Positions 19,151 to 27,325 of a stretch of 64,000 nt of DNA are shown piece after piece. Origin of the DNA: Clostridia bacterium UC5.1-1E11. GTDB taxonomy: Bacteria > Bacillota > Clostridia > Oscillospirales > Acutalibacteraceae. The DNA lies in NCBI GenBank assembly GCA_001305115.1, contig BCAA01000004.1:62001-126000 (forward strand). The letters run 5' to 3'. Made by a program: the position numbers and the translations under genes. The notes beneath the pieces were generated by a model. That model ran no database searches. It saw only the letters and a list, made by a program, of their open reading frames with translations, and was not told where the DNA came from. Position 1 is the stretch's first letter. Every line of letters begins with the position of its first letter.

Positions 19151-19728
19151 GCAACGTAAAAAGTGTCATGATTGTCGGTGTGGGCGGACAGGGAACGCTC
19201 TTGGCGAGCCGTGTTTTGGGCAGCGCCATGTTGAGTCAAGGAGTTGACGTAAAAGTTTCGGAGGTACACGGAATGAGCCAGCGCGGTGGGTCTGTAGTGA
19301 CTTACGTGCGCTATGGCGACAAGGTGTATTCACCGATTATCGCACAGGGCGAAGCGGATGTCCTGCTTGCTTTCGAAGCCCTGGAGGCAGCGCGTTATTT
19401 GCCGTGGCTGAAGCCCGATGGTACTGTGATTGTGAATACCCAGCAGATGGACCCAATGCCCGTCGTCACAGGTGTGGCCGAATATCCCAAGGATATTTTG
19501 GGAAAGGTGCAGGAGCAAGGCGTCAAGATGGTTGCTCTGGACGCGCTGGGAATGGCGGAGCAGGCGGGATCGGCCAAGGCGGTCAATGTGGTTTTGATCG
19601 GGGCCATGGCGAAAAAGCTGGATCTGCCCAAGGAGGTCTGGATTGACACAATTCAGGAGACCGTCCCGCCTAAATTCATCGATATGAACCTCAAGGCGTT
19701 CGAGTTGGGGTATAACGCGGACATATAA
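19147..19728 (+). CDS. iorB: Indolepyruvate ferredoxin oxidoreductase, beta subunit
   Basis: This 193-residue gamma-domain subunit forms the IorAB complex. The N-terminus VKSVMIVGVGGQGTLLASRV is the hallmark of the 2-oxoacid oxidoreductase gamma domain, followed by SEVHGMSQRGGSVVTYVRYG. The start at 19147 lies within the iorA stop (ATGA overlap) with GGAGG 8 bases upstream. Earlier in-frame starts run through iorA coding sequence and were rejected. Confidence 0.97.
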   Translation: MSNVKSVMIVGVGGQGTLLASRVLGSAMLSQGVDVKVSEVHGMSQRGGSVVTYVRYGDKVYSPIIAQGEADVLLAFEALEAARYLPWLKPDGTVIVNTQQMDPMPVVTGVAEYPKDILGKVQEQGVKMVALDALGMAEQAGSAKAVNVVLIGAMAKKLDLPKEVWIDTIQETVPPKFIDMNLKAFELGYNADI

Positions 19729-19870
19729 ACGCAAGAAATGGTGTTGTCCTCGGGACAGAATAAACATATTGGGGAACTGATTGGCTCAGGATAAATGTGT
19801 AGATATTGCTATGGATTTACACAAAAAGGAAGAGCAATGAAATGAGTTGCAATGGAAAGGGGATAGACAA

Positions 19871-21176
19871 ATGCAGGGGAATTACTTCGAGCCGGAGATC
19901 GAGTGTGCTTCGCGGGAAGTCATGCATTACATCCAGTCCAAAAATGGTGAAAATGGTTGAGCATGCCTATAACCATGTGCCGTTGTACAAGAAGCGCTTC
20001 GATGAAATCGGGCTGCTGCCGGGGGACATCCAATCGATTGAGGATGTCAAAAAGCTTCCGTTTACCTACAAGGACGATCTGCGCGATCATTATCCCTTTG
20101 GTATGTTTGCCGTGCCAAAGGAGCAGTTGGTTCGTATTCATGCGTCGTCCGGAACAACGGGCAAACAGACTGTCGTAGGTTATACGAAACACGACATTGA
20201 TGTATGGGCGCGTAGTGCAGCCCGCAGCATTGTTGCGGTGGGAGGAACGCGTTCAGACTATGTTCATGTCTCCTATGGATACGGTCTGTTTACCGGCGGC
20301 ATGGGCCTGCATTATGGAGCGGAAAAATTGGGAGCGACCGCCATTCCTGTTTCGACGGGCAATACAAAGCGCCAGGTTCAAATTATGCAGGACTATGGTT
20401 CGGATATTTTGTGCTGTACGCCCTCATATGCCATGTATATCGGCGAGACCGTACGCGATATGGGGATTGACCCCAAAACGCTTAAGCTTCGTGCGGGTAT
20501 TTTTGGGGCAGAACCCTGGACGGAAGAGATGCGCCGCGAGATCGAGCGCTTGCTTGCGATCCGCGCATATGACATTTATGGCCTTTCTGAGATTGCCGGT
20601 CCCGGCGTGTCCTGTGAATGCCAAATGCAGGCGGGGATGCATGTGAATGAAGACATGTTCTATCCAGAGATCATCGATCCGGAGACGGGGGCGCAATTGC
20701 CCGATGGAGAGTACGGCGAGCTTGTGTTCACCTGCATCGGCAAGGAAGCACTGCCGCTGATCCGTTATCGGACAAGGGACATCTGTACGTTGAACCACGA
20801 GGTGTGCGCCTGCGGACGTACGCTGGTTCGGATGGGCAAGCCGCGCGGCCGTACGGACGACATGCTGATTATCCGTGGAATCAATGTATTCCCATCCCAG
20901 GTGGAGAGCGTACTCTTGGAGCTGGGAATGGCGCCCAGCTATCAGATTGTTGTGGACCGGATCAACAACCTGGATACCATGGAGGTACAGGTCGAGATGA
21001 CTCCCGACATGTTTGGAGATACGGTTCGCAGTTTGGAAGGCGTCGAACACAAGATTGCCAACGCCCTGCAATCTACCCTGAACATCGCAGCGAAGGTCCG
21101 CTTGCTTGAACCCAAATCGATCCCGCGTACAGAAGGAAAAGCCAAGCGTGTGATCGACAATCGGACCAAATTATAA
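19871..21176 (+). CDS. Phenylacetate-CoA ligase-like enzyme 2 (one apparent frameshift)
   Basis: This is a second PaaK-family aryl-CoA ligase. From ATG 19871 the frame reads [20 protein letters not shown]. It then breaks at an A run near 19938, where one A fewer gives [19 protein letters not shown]. The repaired length is 434 residues. Motifs are [53 protein letters not shown] and [20 protein letters not shown]. The two ligases around iorAB share the core motifs but differ clearly, so they may act on different aryl acids, or run in the reverse, ATP-yielding direction. GGAAAGGGG is upstream. Confidence 0.92.
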
Positions 21177-21189
21177 AGGAGGAATCGGT

Positions 21190-21621
21190 ATGCAGATCCA
21201 GCAGATTTCAATTTTTGTGGAAAATAAGTCCGGCCGCCTTGCGGAGATCACAGAGGCGCTTGCCGCAGCAAAGGTGGATATTCGCGCCGTTTCCATTGCG
21301 GATACCAGCGATTTCGGCATTTTGCGCTTGATCGTTGATAAGCCGAAAGAGGCAGTGGAGGCTCTAAAGGCAGCAGGTCTGACGGCTTCCCTCACCAGTG
21401 TCATTGCGATGGGAATCGACGACCAGCCAGGCGAGTTTGCCAAGGCGCTGCGCGTATTGGCGGACAATAAAATTGGCGTGGAATATATGTATGCCTTTAT
21501 CAGCCGTGAGCACGGTAAAGCGTTTGTCATTCTCCGTGTAGATGACAGTGAACGCGCAGTTGCAGTGCTCAAGGAGCATCAAATCACCATCCTGAGCGCG
21601 GAAGAAATCTACGGAATGTAA
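21190..21621 (+). CDS. Tandem ACT-domain protein
   Basis: This 143-residue protein is made of two ACT domains (about 1-67 and 70-143): QISIFVENKSGRLAEITEAL and, in the second, DDQPGEFAKALRVLADN with VEYMYAFISREHGKAFVILR. ACT domains bind amino acids, so this is likely a small-molecule sensor tuning the aryl-acid module. This protein type is commonly found beside paaK and iorAB genes. AAAGGAGG is 7 bases before the ATG, and the gene is 13 bases after the second ligase. The ligand is inferred to be an aromatic amino acid or none; the sequence does not decide. Confidence 0.92.
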   Translation: MQIQQISIFVENKSGRLAEITEALAAAKVDIRAVSIADTSDFGILRLIVDKPKEAVEALKAAGLTASLTSVIAMGIDDQPGEFAKALRVLADNKIGVEYMYAFISREHGKAFVILRVDDSERAVAVLKEHQITILSAEEIYGM

Positions 21622-21648
21622 TGTAGAACGATTTTATACAAATTGGAG

Positions 21649-21680
21649 CGGACGGGAAGGCCTTTCCCGTCCGTTTTTGT
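21649..21680 (+). terminator. Terminator of the paaK-iorAB-paaK-ACT unit
   Basis: CGGACGGGAAAG-like and CTTTCCCGTCCG arms (21649-21675) form a strong stem, followed by TTTTTGTTT. Confidence 0.9.
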
Positions 21681-21775
21681 TTCATAAGAAGGTAGAAGAT
21701 TTGGGAACAAAATGGGAATATTATCAGAGAAATCTTCGGCCAAGTGGACATGTTTGTTTTTAAGGGAGGATCATG

Positions 21776-22530
21776 ATGTATTGGAATCCAGAGCAGTATT
21801 TACAGTTTGAAAAAGAACGCACCCAGCCTGCCATCGATTTAGCCAACCGAATCCCACAAAAAGCCGTGGATCGGGTTTTGGATGTGGGATGCGGTCCAGG
21901 AAATAGTACAAAAGTGCTCGCGGAACGGCTTCCCGGCGCACGTGTTTTAGGGATTGACCGTTCTTTGGAGATGATTGAGGTGGCAAAAGAGCAGCACCCT
22001 GCATTGCAATTTATACAGTGGGATGCATCCCAGGACTTGGAAGGCTTGGGACCCTCATTCGATGTGATTTTTCCAATGCCTGCATTCAGTGGATTCCCGA
22101 TCATCCAGCCTTGTTGGGGCGGTTTATGGACAGGTTAAATCCTGGTGGAATATTGGCAGTACAGGTTCCGATGAACAATCGAGAGCCGATTCATCAGATT
22201 ATACAGGAATGTATATCCAGCCCACGATGGAAATCCTTTTTCCCGGAGACGCGCGTCTTTTTCCAGCTGCAACCGGAGGAGTATGCGGCTATACTGGCCG
22301 GTTGGACAGACCAATATACCCTGTGGGAGACTGTATATTATCACCGCATGCCCTCACACCGTTCCATTTTGGAATGGTATCGTGGAACCGGGTTGCGGCC
22401 ATACCTACAAGTTTTGCCCGCCCGTGAGGCTGAACAGTTGGAATTGGAAATTTTGGCCCGGCTGGAAGAATGCTATCCCAAACAAAAAACGGGGAGATTT
22501 TGTTTCGTTTTCCAAGGCTCTTCTTCCTAG
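21776..22530 (+). CDS. tam: Trans-aconitate 2-methyltransferase-like enzyme (one apparent frameshift)
   Basis: This is a SAM-dependent methyltransferase. The N-terminal half has motif I VLDVGCGPGNSTKVLAERLP, GIDRSLEMIEVA and WDASQDL. The frame breaks near 22070, where TTTTT needs one more T to give VIFSNACIQWIPDHP. The second half continues with NPGGILAVQVPMNNREPIH and the Tam-like WETVYYHRMPSH. Repaired length is 251 residues, right for Tam, which esterifies trans-aconitate to limit aconitase inhibition. Start 21776 suits the AAGGGAGGA spacing better than the adjacent ATG at 21773. It is monocistronic. Confidence 0.88.
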
Positions 22531-22679
22531 CACAGAAACCGCATATAAGTTCTCATGAAGAATAATTATCTTTATAGATGGCATGCCACTTGCTCCATAC
22601 TGTAATCGACTAAAAGAGTGATAAAATTTTTATTGGTATGCAAAACATCAAACAATTTTTACGATTGAAACCATGATAG

Positions 22680-22717
22680 AATGGAGGGAGCGGCCCAGAT
22701 ACCACTCCCTCCATTTT
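22680..22717 (+). terminator. Hairpin with T tract, probable terminator after tam
   Basis: AATGGAGGGAG (22680-22690) pairs with CTCCCTCCATT (22704-22714), followed by TT. The 22718-23126 gap contains only weak, unconvincing reading frames. Confidence 0.75.
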
Positions 22718-23126
22718 CTATGATAAGCTGTCGCAAAAAGGGAATCTCTCGGCGGTAGGAGGGGGATAAGTGGGCTTTCGATCGAGAACGAAGAGGGAAA
22801 TGGACAACGATCTACTCACCCCAGAGTGCTTCTGTTGGCGCATGAAATGCCCCTTTGCAGGTTGTGGGGCAAGTTGAAGAAGATTTCGTGCCATTTTTGA
22901 AAAAGGTATATTGGCATGAGGTCCTTACAGGGTTTGTGAAATCTTCATTTGGGAGAATTCCAAGAGGCTGTAACGTTCTTTTTCGTATGGAAGATCGATT
23001 TTTTAGGAGAAACACTCGCAATGCTTTTGAAAAGTACGGCTTGTGCCGGAGAATGAGATTACAATTTTACTATGTAATAGTATTTTGCGTGTTGCTTATA
23101 GAAGCATTTTAAAATTCTATGAGAAG

Positions 23127-24662
23127 TTATGTCCCGATAGAGATGATCTTTTGCACCCAATCTTTGTAAAAGGCTTCCTCATGTGATACCAGCAACACTG
23201 TCCCTGAAAATTCACAAAGCGCCTTTTTTAGCGATTCTTTTGCCTGTATATCCAAATGATTCGTAGGTTCGTCCAGTATTAAAAAATTGCACGGCGTTAG
23301 GGTGAGTAAACATATTTTTACTTTTGCCTGTTCACCGCCGCTGAGTGTACGGATCGCCTGCATTGCATGTTTACTGGAGATACCACAGCAGGCCAAATGT
23401 TTGCGGACCTCTTTTGTTGCCATTTGAGGGTAAGCTTCTGAAACGATTTGTAGTGGAGTCTCATCCCCATCGCGCCATATAAGATCCTGCTCAAAGTAGC
23501 CGGTTGTGACTTGTTCAGAAAATTTATAGGTTCCTCCCATTGCGGGAATTTGGCCGGTTAGAGTTTTCAGCAAGGTGGATTTTCCGATACCATTAAATCC
23601 AGTCAGAACGACTTTTTGCCCCCCGCCGATGCGAAAATCGACCTTGGATAAAACAGGAAAATGATAACCGACGGATAATTGTTTTACCAGTAGATGTTCT
23701 GTATTTGTCAAAGGGAGTTCAGAGAAACGAAAGAATGGTTTGATTTCTTTCAGGCGGCAATCCTCCAACCGCTCCAATCGATCGAGCTGTTTTTGCCGGC
23801 CTCTTGCCATTTTTGCTTTTCTGCCAGCGATATTTTTGCGGATAAATTCCTCGGTCTTTTGAATCTCCTTTTGCTGAGCAGAATACTGACGGATGTAATC
23901 CTCTCTTATAAGCGCTTTCTTTCGGAAAAACTCGGAATAGGTCCCATAGTATTTGACGAAACGCTTATGGTCGATATCGCAGATTCTATTTGCAACTTTG
24001 TCCAGAAAATTATAGTCGTGCGATACAACGAAAAAGGCAGTTTCTAAATTGGATAACAAAGTAGAAAGCCACTCCACATGCTCTTTGTCCAAAAAGTTGG
24101 TAGGTTCGTCAAGCAGTAGGACGTCTGGTTTTTCAAGCAAAAGTTTTGCCAGAATAACCTTTGCCCGTTGCCCTCCACTGATTTTATCGATTGGCCGGTC
24201 GAGACCAATTGTCAGAAGCCCTAAACCACTTGCAACCTGTTCGATCTGTGTATCAATCTGATAAAACACACTGTTTTCAAGCTGTTCCTGATACTCTGCA
24301 GCTTGGTTCAAGAGTTGCATGTCGGAATGACCATTCTCGAACGATTCGTATATCTGCATCATTTTACGTTCGACCGCATAAAGGTTTGAAAATGCCGACT
24401 TTAAAAATGTTCGTATGGTCAAATGGCGGTCGATGTCTGCGTATTGGTCAAGATAACCTACAGATACGTGAGGCTGCCAGATCACTTGCCCCTTGTCGGG
24501 AATGATCTGTTCTGTCAGAATCTTTATTAAGGTGCTTTTGCCGCTGCCGTTTTGACCGACAATTCCGATATGCTCGCCTTTATTTAGGGATAGGCTGGAA
24601 TCCTGATATAAGAGATTCTCTCCGAAAGAGTGTGTTAATCCTTTTATTTCTAGTAAACCCAT
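23127..24662 (-). CDS. ABC-F family ribosome-associated ATPase, probable antibiotic resistance type
   Basis: This 511-residue soluble protein has two ABC domains and no membrane segment. ABC1 has Walker A GQNGSGKST (about 36-44), signature ISGGQRAKV (161-169) and Walker B LLLDEPTNFLD. The interdomain linker (about 240-315) is rich in Lys/Arg/Gln. ABC2 has GFNGIGKST (about 355-363), LSGGEQAKV (440-448) and LILDEPTNHLD. ABC-F proteins enter the ribosomal E site; resistance members displace macrolide, lincosamide, streptogramin or pleuromutilin drugs. The upstream leader with a short peptide and two terminators is typical of drug-inducible members and argues for a resistance role over a housekeeping one. 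The drug class is unknown. Confidence 0.9.
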   Translation of the reverse strand: MGLLEIKGLTHSFGENLLYQDSSLSLNKGEHIGIVGQNGSGKSTLIKILTEQIIPDKGQVIWQPHVSVGYLDQYADIDRHLTIRTFLKSAFSNLYAVERKMMQIYESFENGHSDMQLLNQAAEYQEQLENSVFYQIDTQIEQVASGLGLLTIGLDRPIDKISGGQRAKVILAKLLLEKPDVLLLDEPTNFLDKEHVEWLSTLLSNLETAFFVVSHDYNFLDKVANRICDIDHKRFVKYYGTYSEFFRKKALIREDYIRQYSAQQKEIQKTEEFIRKNIAGRKAKMARGRQKQLDRLERLEDCRLKEIKPFFRFSELPLTNTEHLLVKQLSVGYHFPVLSKVDFRIGGGQKVVLTGFNGIGKSTLLKTLTGQIPAMGGTYKFSEQVTTGYFEQDLIWRDGDETPLQIVSEAYPQMATKEVRKHLACCGISSKHAMQAIRTLSGGEQAKVKICLLTLTPCNFLILDEPTNHLDIQAKESLKKALCEFSGTVLLVSHEEAFYKDWVQKIISIGT

Positions 24663-24694
24663 GGTTTATCAAAATCCTTTCCAGTGATAATAAA

Positions 24695-24736
24695 AAAGGC
24701 AGAAAGCGATACGCAAGGTATCGACCTTCTGCCTTT
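24695..24736 (-). terminator. Attenuator terminator T2 before the ABC-F gene
   Basis: On the minus strand AAAGGCAGAA and TTCTGCCTTT (24727-24736 with 24695-24704) form the outer stem. Inner CGATAC/GTATCG pairs (24707-24712 with 24718-24723) extend it. TTTTTTA follows. It ends only about 30 bases before the start codon, so it must be overcome for expression. Confidence 0.88.
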
Positions 24737-24761
24737 CAGCCACATTTGGCGATAAATGACA

Positions 24762-24793
24762 AAAGGCTATGGACAAAACATTGTCCATAGCCT
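24762..24793 (-). terminator. Upstream terminator-like hairpin T1 in the ABC-F leader
   Basis: AGGCTATGGACA and TGTCCATAGCCT form a perfect 12-bp stem on the minus strand, followed by TTTTGTC. The U tract is short, so this may be a pause or partial terminator. Confidence 0.75.
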
Positions 24794-24898
24794 GAAAGCC
24801 CAAGATTCGCTAAAGAGTACAAGAAAACAAAGCAACCCTTGTTTTTCTGCGAAATCCTGTCGGGGTTACCTTATTTTCCGATGAAATCTAAAAGCGTG

Positions 24899-24994
24899 TT
24901 ATATGCTGGACTCTGTACAATGTTTCATCGGATTTAATTGTACAGAGTTGATTCGCCTACGTGGTTGATCTGTCAAATAAATGTGCATCTTCAT
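24899..24994 (-). CDS. Leader peptide of the ABC-F gene (31 residues)
   Basis: This is a short frame between the promoter and the attenuator hairpins. It starts ATG-AAG-ATG at 24994, with AAAGGAAGA immediately upstream, and ends TAA at 24899. The peptide begins MKMHIYLTDQPRRRINS. Codons after Arg-Arg-Arg form the 5' arm of a hairpin (24937-24948 with 24910-24921, 12 bp). The loop (TTTCATCGGA complement, 24923-24932) can instead pair with 24879-24888. An Arg-x-Arg motif is a known macrolide-dependent ribosome arrest signal in Erm and Msr leader peptides. The use of this peptide as an arrest sensor is inference from position and motif. Confidence 0.6.
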   Translation of the reverse strand: MKMHIYLTDQPRRRINSVQLNPMKHCTESSI

Positions 24995-25019
24995 TCTTCC
25001 TTTGGGATTTTTCACTTTT

Positions 25020-25048
25020 ATTGTATTCTATTGAAAGGGACTTGTCAA
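25020..25048 (-). promoter_or_regulatory. Promoter of the ABC-F leader
   Basis: On the minus strand a perfect TTGACA (25043-25048) is followed after 17 bp by TACAAT (25020-25025). The leader peptide start lies about 26 bases downstream of the -10. The 25049-25367 gap between this promoter and the flavodoxin-like gene holds nothing firmly recognisable. Confidence 0.85.
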
Positions 25049-25367
25049 TCCTTGCTGTGTTCGGAAATATAAGCGGTAGAATCGAAAGGAAATTGAGCGC
25101 TTCAAGCCTTTTACCAGAAACCACTTGTTCATAGAAGAACCACATGGTCGCCATTTTCAGTATATAGGGCGCTCCATGTTGATTGATCGAAATTCATCGT
25201 CCTTGAGAACTGCTTACTCCTTGTTTGTATCATACAATGGAACTTGCCATGCCAAAGATTCTCATACAGCGATTCCGTTTTTTCGCTTCGTACGGGTTGG
25301 CATTTCTCTACTACAAAAGCTTCTATGACCGTTTCGTAGACAATGAGAAGATTCTATATCACAGAAA

Positions 25368-25922
25368 TCATTTAGCATTTATACCATCCTGAACAAAAGA
25401 AAGGATCGGTTGAATGGTGCTGCGGTCGATGAAATTTACATCATTTCCGTAGGTGTCCAAAAGCTGTTGATCCTCTACGCGCAGGGTGGCCGGGTCCTTT
25501 TTTGCAAGCATATGTTGAAGCATAGCCATCATCGCGCGATGCATAACGCTCAATTTTCGATAATTCAGTCTGCCGCGCAAATGAAAAAAGGCGGTTTGTG
25601 CCTCTAAATCGGGCGGAAAAATCTTTTTTAATGAATTGCGGATGTGCTGAACATTGGCAGGGTCGTTAGGATCGGCAATCCCACAGGTAAAAAGGATGAA
25701 GGTTTTCGGAAGAATAGAGGCATACTTCTTTAAAAAAGTGGAAAGTCCCTTTACACCGCCTGCATAAAGTCCACCTCCGTAGAGAATACAGTCATAGCGA
25801 GACAGTGTTTCGGAAGAAAGCGCTTTGACTGCATAAAGATCTGCATGTAACGCCTCTGCAATCCAGCGCGCATAGGTCTCTGTAGAACCATACTTTGATG
25901 CGTAAACAACAATTGTCTTCAT
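25368..25922 (-). CDS. Flavodoxin-domain protein
   Basis: This 184-residue protein carries a flavodoxin fold resembling the protoporphyrinogen oxidase HemG/flavodoxin_5 group. The FMN phosphate loop is VVYASKYGSTETYARWIAEAL at the N-terminus. The second flavin-contact loop is YDCILYGGGLYAGGVKGL, and a third is FILFTCGIADP. It would act as a cytoplasmic electron carrier or reductase in this anaerobe. No operon partner is apparent. The family is sure; HemG activity is not, because no haem pathway gene is nearby. Confidence 0.85.
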   Translation of the reverse strand: MKTIVVYASKYGSTETYARWIAEALHADLYAVKALSSETLSRYDCILYGGGLYAGGVKGLSTFLKKYASILPKTFILFTCGIADPNDPANVQHIRNSLKKIFPPDLEAQTAFFHLRGRLNYRKLSVMHRAMMAMLQHMLAKKDPATLRVEDQQLLDTYGNDVNFIDRSTIQPILSFVQDGINAK

Positions 25923-26049
25923 GTAGCCTCCCAGCTGTTTGGATAGAAATTTTTGAGGGTATTTTTCCTAATATCGAGAAGCCCCTATGTACAATGGAAT
26001 GTTGGGCCATTCCGTTTGCGTATAAAAATGATCCACATTTACCACATAG

Positions 26050-26168
26050 TGGCGTAATACCCCTTGCTTTAGCTTCGGGGGCATAAGCCACACATTTTTT
26101 GGTTCATCTGTTCTATTTGAAGGAAACGGTCGTTGAGCCGAGAATCCCCGGCTTTAGACTAGGGGAGT
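26050..26168. mobile_element. Possible IS200/IS605-type terminal hairpins (remnant)
   Basis: Two similar foldback strings lie 86 bp apart: CCCCTTGCTTTAGCTTCGGGG at 26060-26080 (centre CTTTAGC) and CCCCGGCTTTAGACTAGGGG at 26146-26165. The CCCCGGCTTTAG core resembles subterminal hairpins of IS605-group elements. No transposase or TnpB frame lies between or next to them. If real, this is an internally deleted or decayed remnant. Confidence 0.3.
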
Positions 26169-26169
26169 G

Positions 26170-26541
26170 TCAAGGAAGGGAAATCCCTTCGATCTTTTGA
26201 AATTCCACAGTATAACCATTTGGGTCCTCCAAAAAGAAGGAATAGACCGGCTGGCTGGGGTGCTGGGCAGGGATACTCTGTGGCTGAACACCGAGTGCTA
26301 AGATACGGCGGTACTCGGCGTCTACATCGGCCCGGTTTGTACAATTGAGCGATAAACAGAGATGGCGGTGGGGAATTTCACCGTCCCCATAGGCGACAAA
26401 ACCGAAGGATCCGCCATTGGCGTAAAAGATTCGCACTGTATCGGAGGCAAACACGGTGCGCAGACCGATCACTTGCGTATAAAATGCTTCGGTTGCGGAT
26501 AGGTCTAGGCAAGGATAAAATGCTATACAGGAGGTTATCAT
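26170..26541 (-). CDS. VOC-family (glyoxalase/bleomycin resistance-like) protein
   Basis: This 123-residue protein has two beta-alpha-beta-beta-beta modules of the vicinal oxygen chelate fold: FYPCLDLSATEAFYTQVIGL at the start and YSFFLEDPNGYTVEFQK at the end. Possible metal ligands are His in HRHLCLSL and the Glu in YTVEFQK. The start at 26541 is preferred because GGAAGGAGG lies upstream; the longer frame to 26562 lacks a site. Members include metalloenzymes and drug-binding proteins, so the substrate cannot be told from sequence. Confidence 0.82.
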   Translation of the reverse strand: MITSCIAFYPCLDLSATEAFYTQVIGLRTVFASDTVRIFYANGGSFGFVAYGDGEIPHRHLCLSLNCTNRADVDAEYRRILALGVQPQSIPAQHPSQPVYSFFLEDPNGYTVEFQKIEGISLP

Positions 26542-26562
26542 GGATGGAATCCTCCTTCCCAT

Positions 26563-27325
26563 GTACTTATGTTTTATTTTGAACGTTTACTCAAGAAAAA
26601 AGCAAAAAGAGCTTATGCAGAGCAACTTCTTGTGGGTTTATCGATCCGGAAAGGCCGCTTTTAGAAAGACACAATAAAGGAAAGCATTGGAACCGAAATG
26701 AAAACCGCAGGAGGTCCCTCAGATAAAGGGGCACAATTGATATGTGAAACAATTGTGCCAATGCCGTTGAACACAAAATGAGCGTATAAAGCCGAATCAA
26801 AAATTGCAATGCATTTCTTTTGGAATTGGATGCCCTGTTCTTAAAAGGTAGGTTTTATACAGGCCAGCTACCTAAATATATCTATAGAGAAAACCATTCA
26901 AAGGAAACCGCAAGAAAGGATGCTTTTGTACGATATGAGCAATAGGACGTTACAATAGCCATCTGATCATGACGGGCCCCTTACAGCGATTTACGACTCC
27001 ATAGGCGATAGGACTCGTCGATCGTTCTGTGGTTGTGATTTGATTCCGGTTATCTTTGCTATAACGGTTTTTTGCTTATTTGTGATGGCTATATAAACGA
27101 ACAACTATCAACAACTTATAGGTAGGGTATCTCCATTATCATATTAGTTAGCCGTATTTGCCTATCAGATATAGGCAAATACATGTCATAATGGTCTTGA
27201 TAATCTGTCTTACTTGCCTGTATAGGAAAATTCAGCTAACAACCATGATACTTTCGCTTAATTTAGTAGAGATCTAAAATCACTACCGTCTACAAATAGT
27301 AGACTCTACTGATCTCGAACACACT
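26563..27325. other. Intergenic gap with no supported gene
   Basis: About 760 bp. Frames here are short and lack ribosome binding sites. One foldback, GTATTTGCCTAT/ATAGGCAAATAC near 27152-27180, is visible, without a T tract. I see no RNA gene or promoter I would defend. Confidence 0.5.

Noticed and set aside
22855-23112. 85-codon frame after the tam terminator
   Set aside because: No ribosome binding site, no recognisable domain, and composition unlike neighbours.
24841-25000. T-box riboswitch in front of the ABC-F gene
   Set aside because: The T-box sequence (AGGGTGGNACCGCG type) is absent; the leader fits ribosome-mediated attenuation better.
25249-25386. A Phe/Tyr-rich frame of about 46 codons upstream of the ABC-F promoter
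   Set aside because: No convincing Shine-Dalgarno or homologue; it may be a remnant but cannot be supported.
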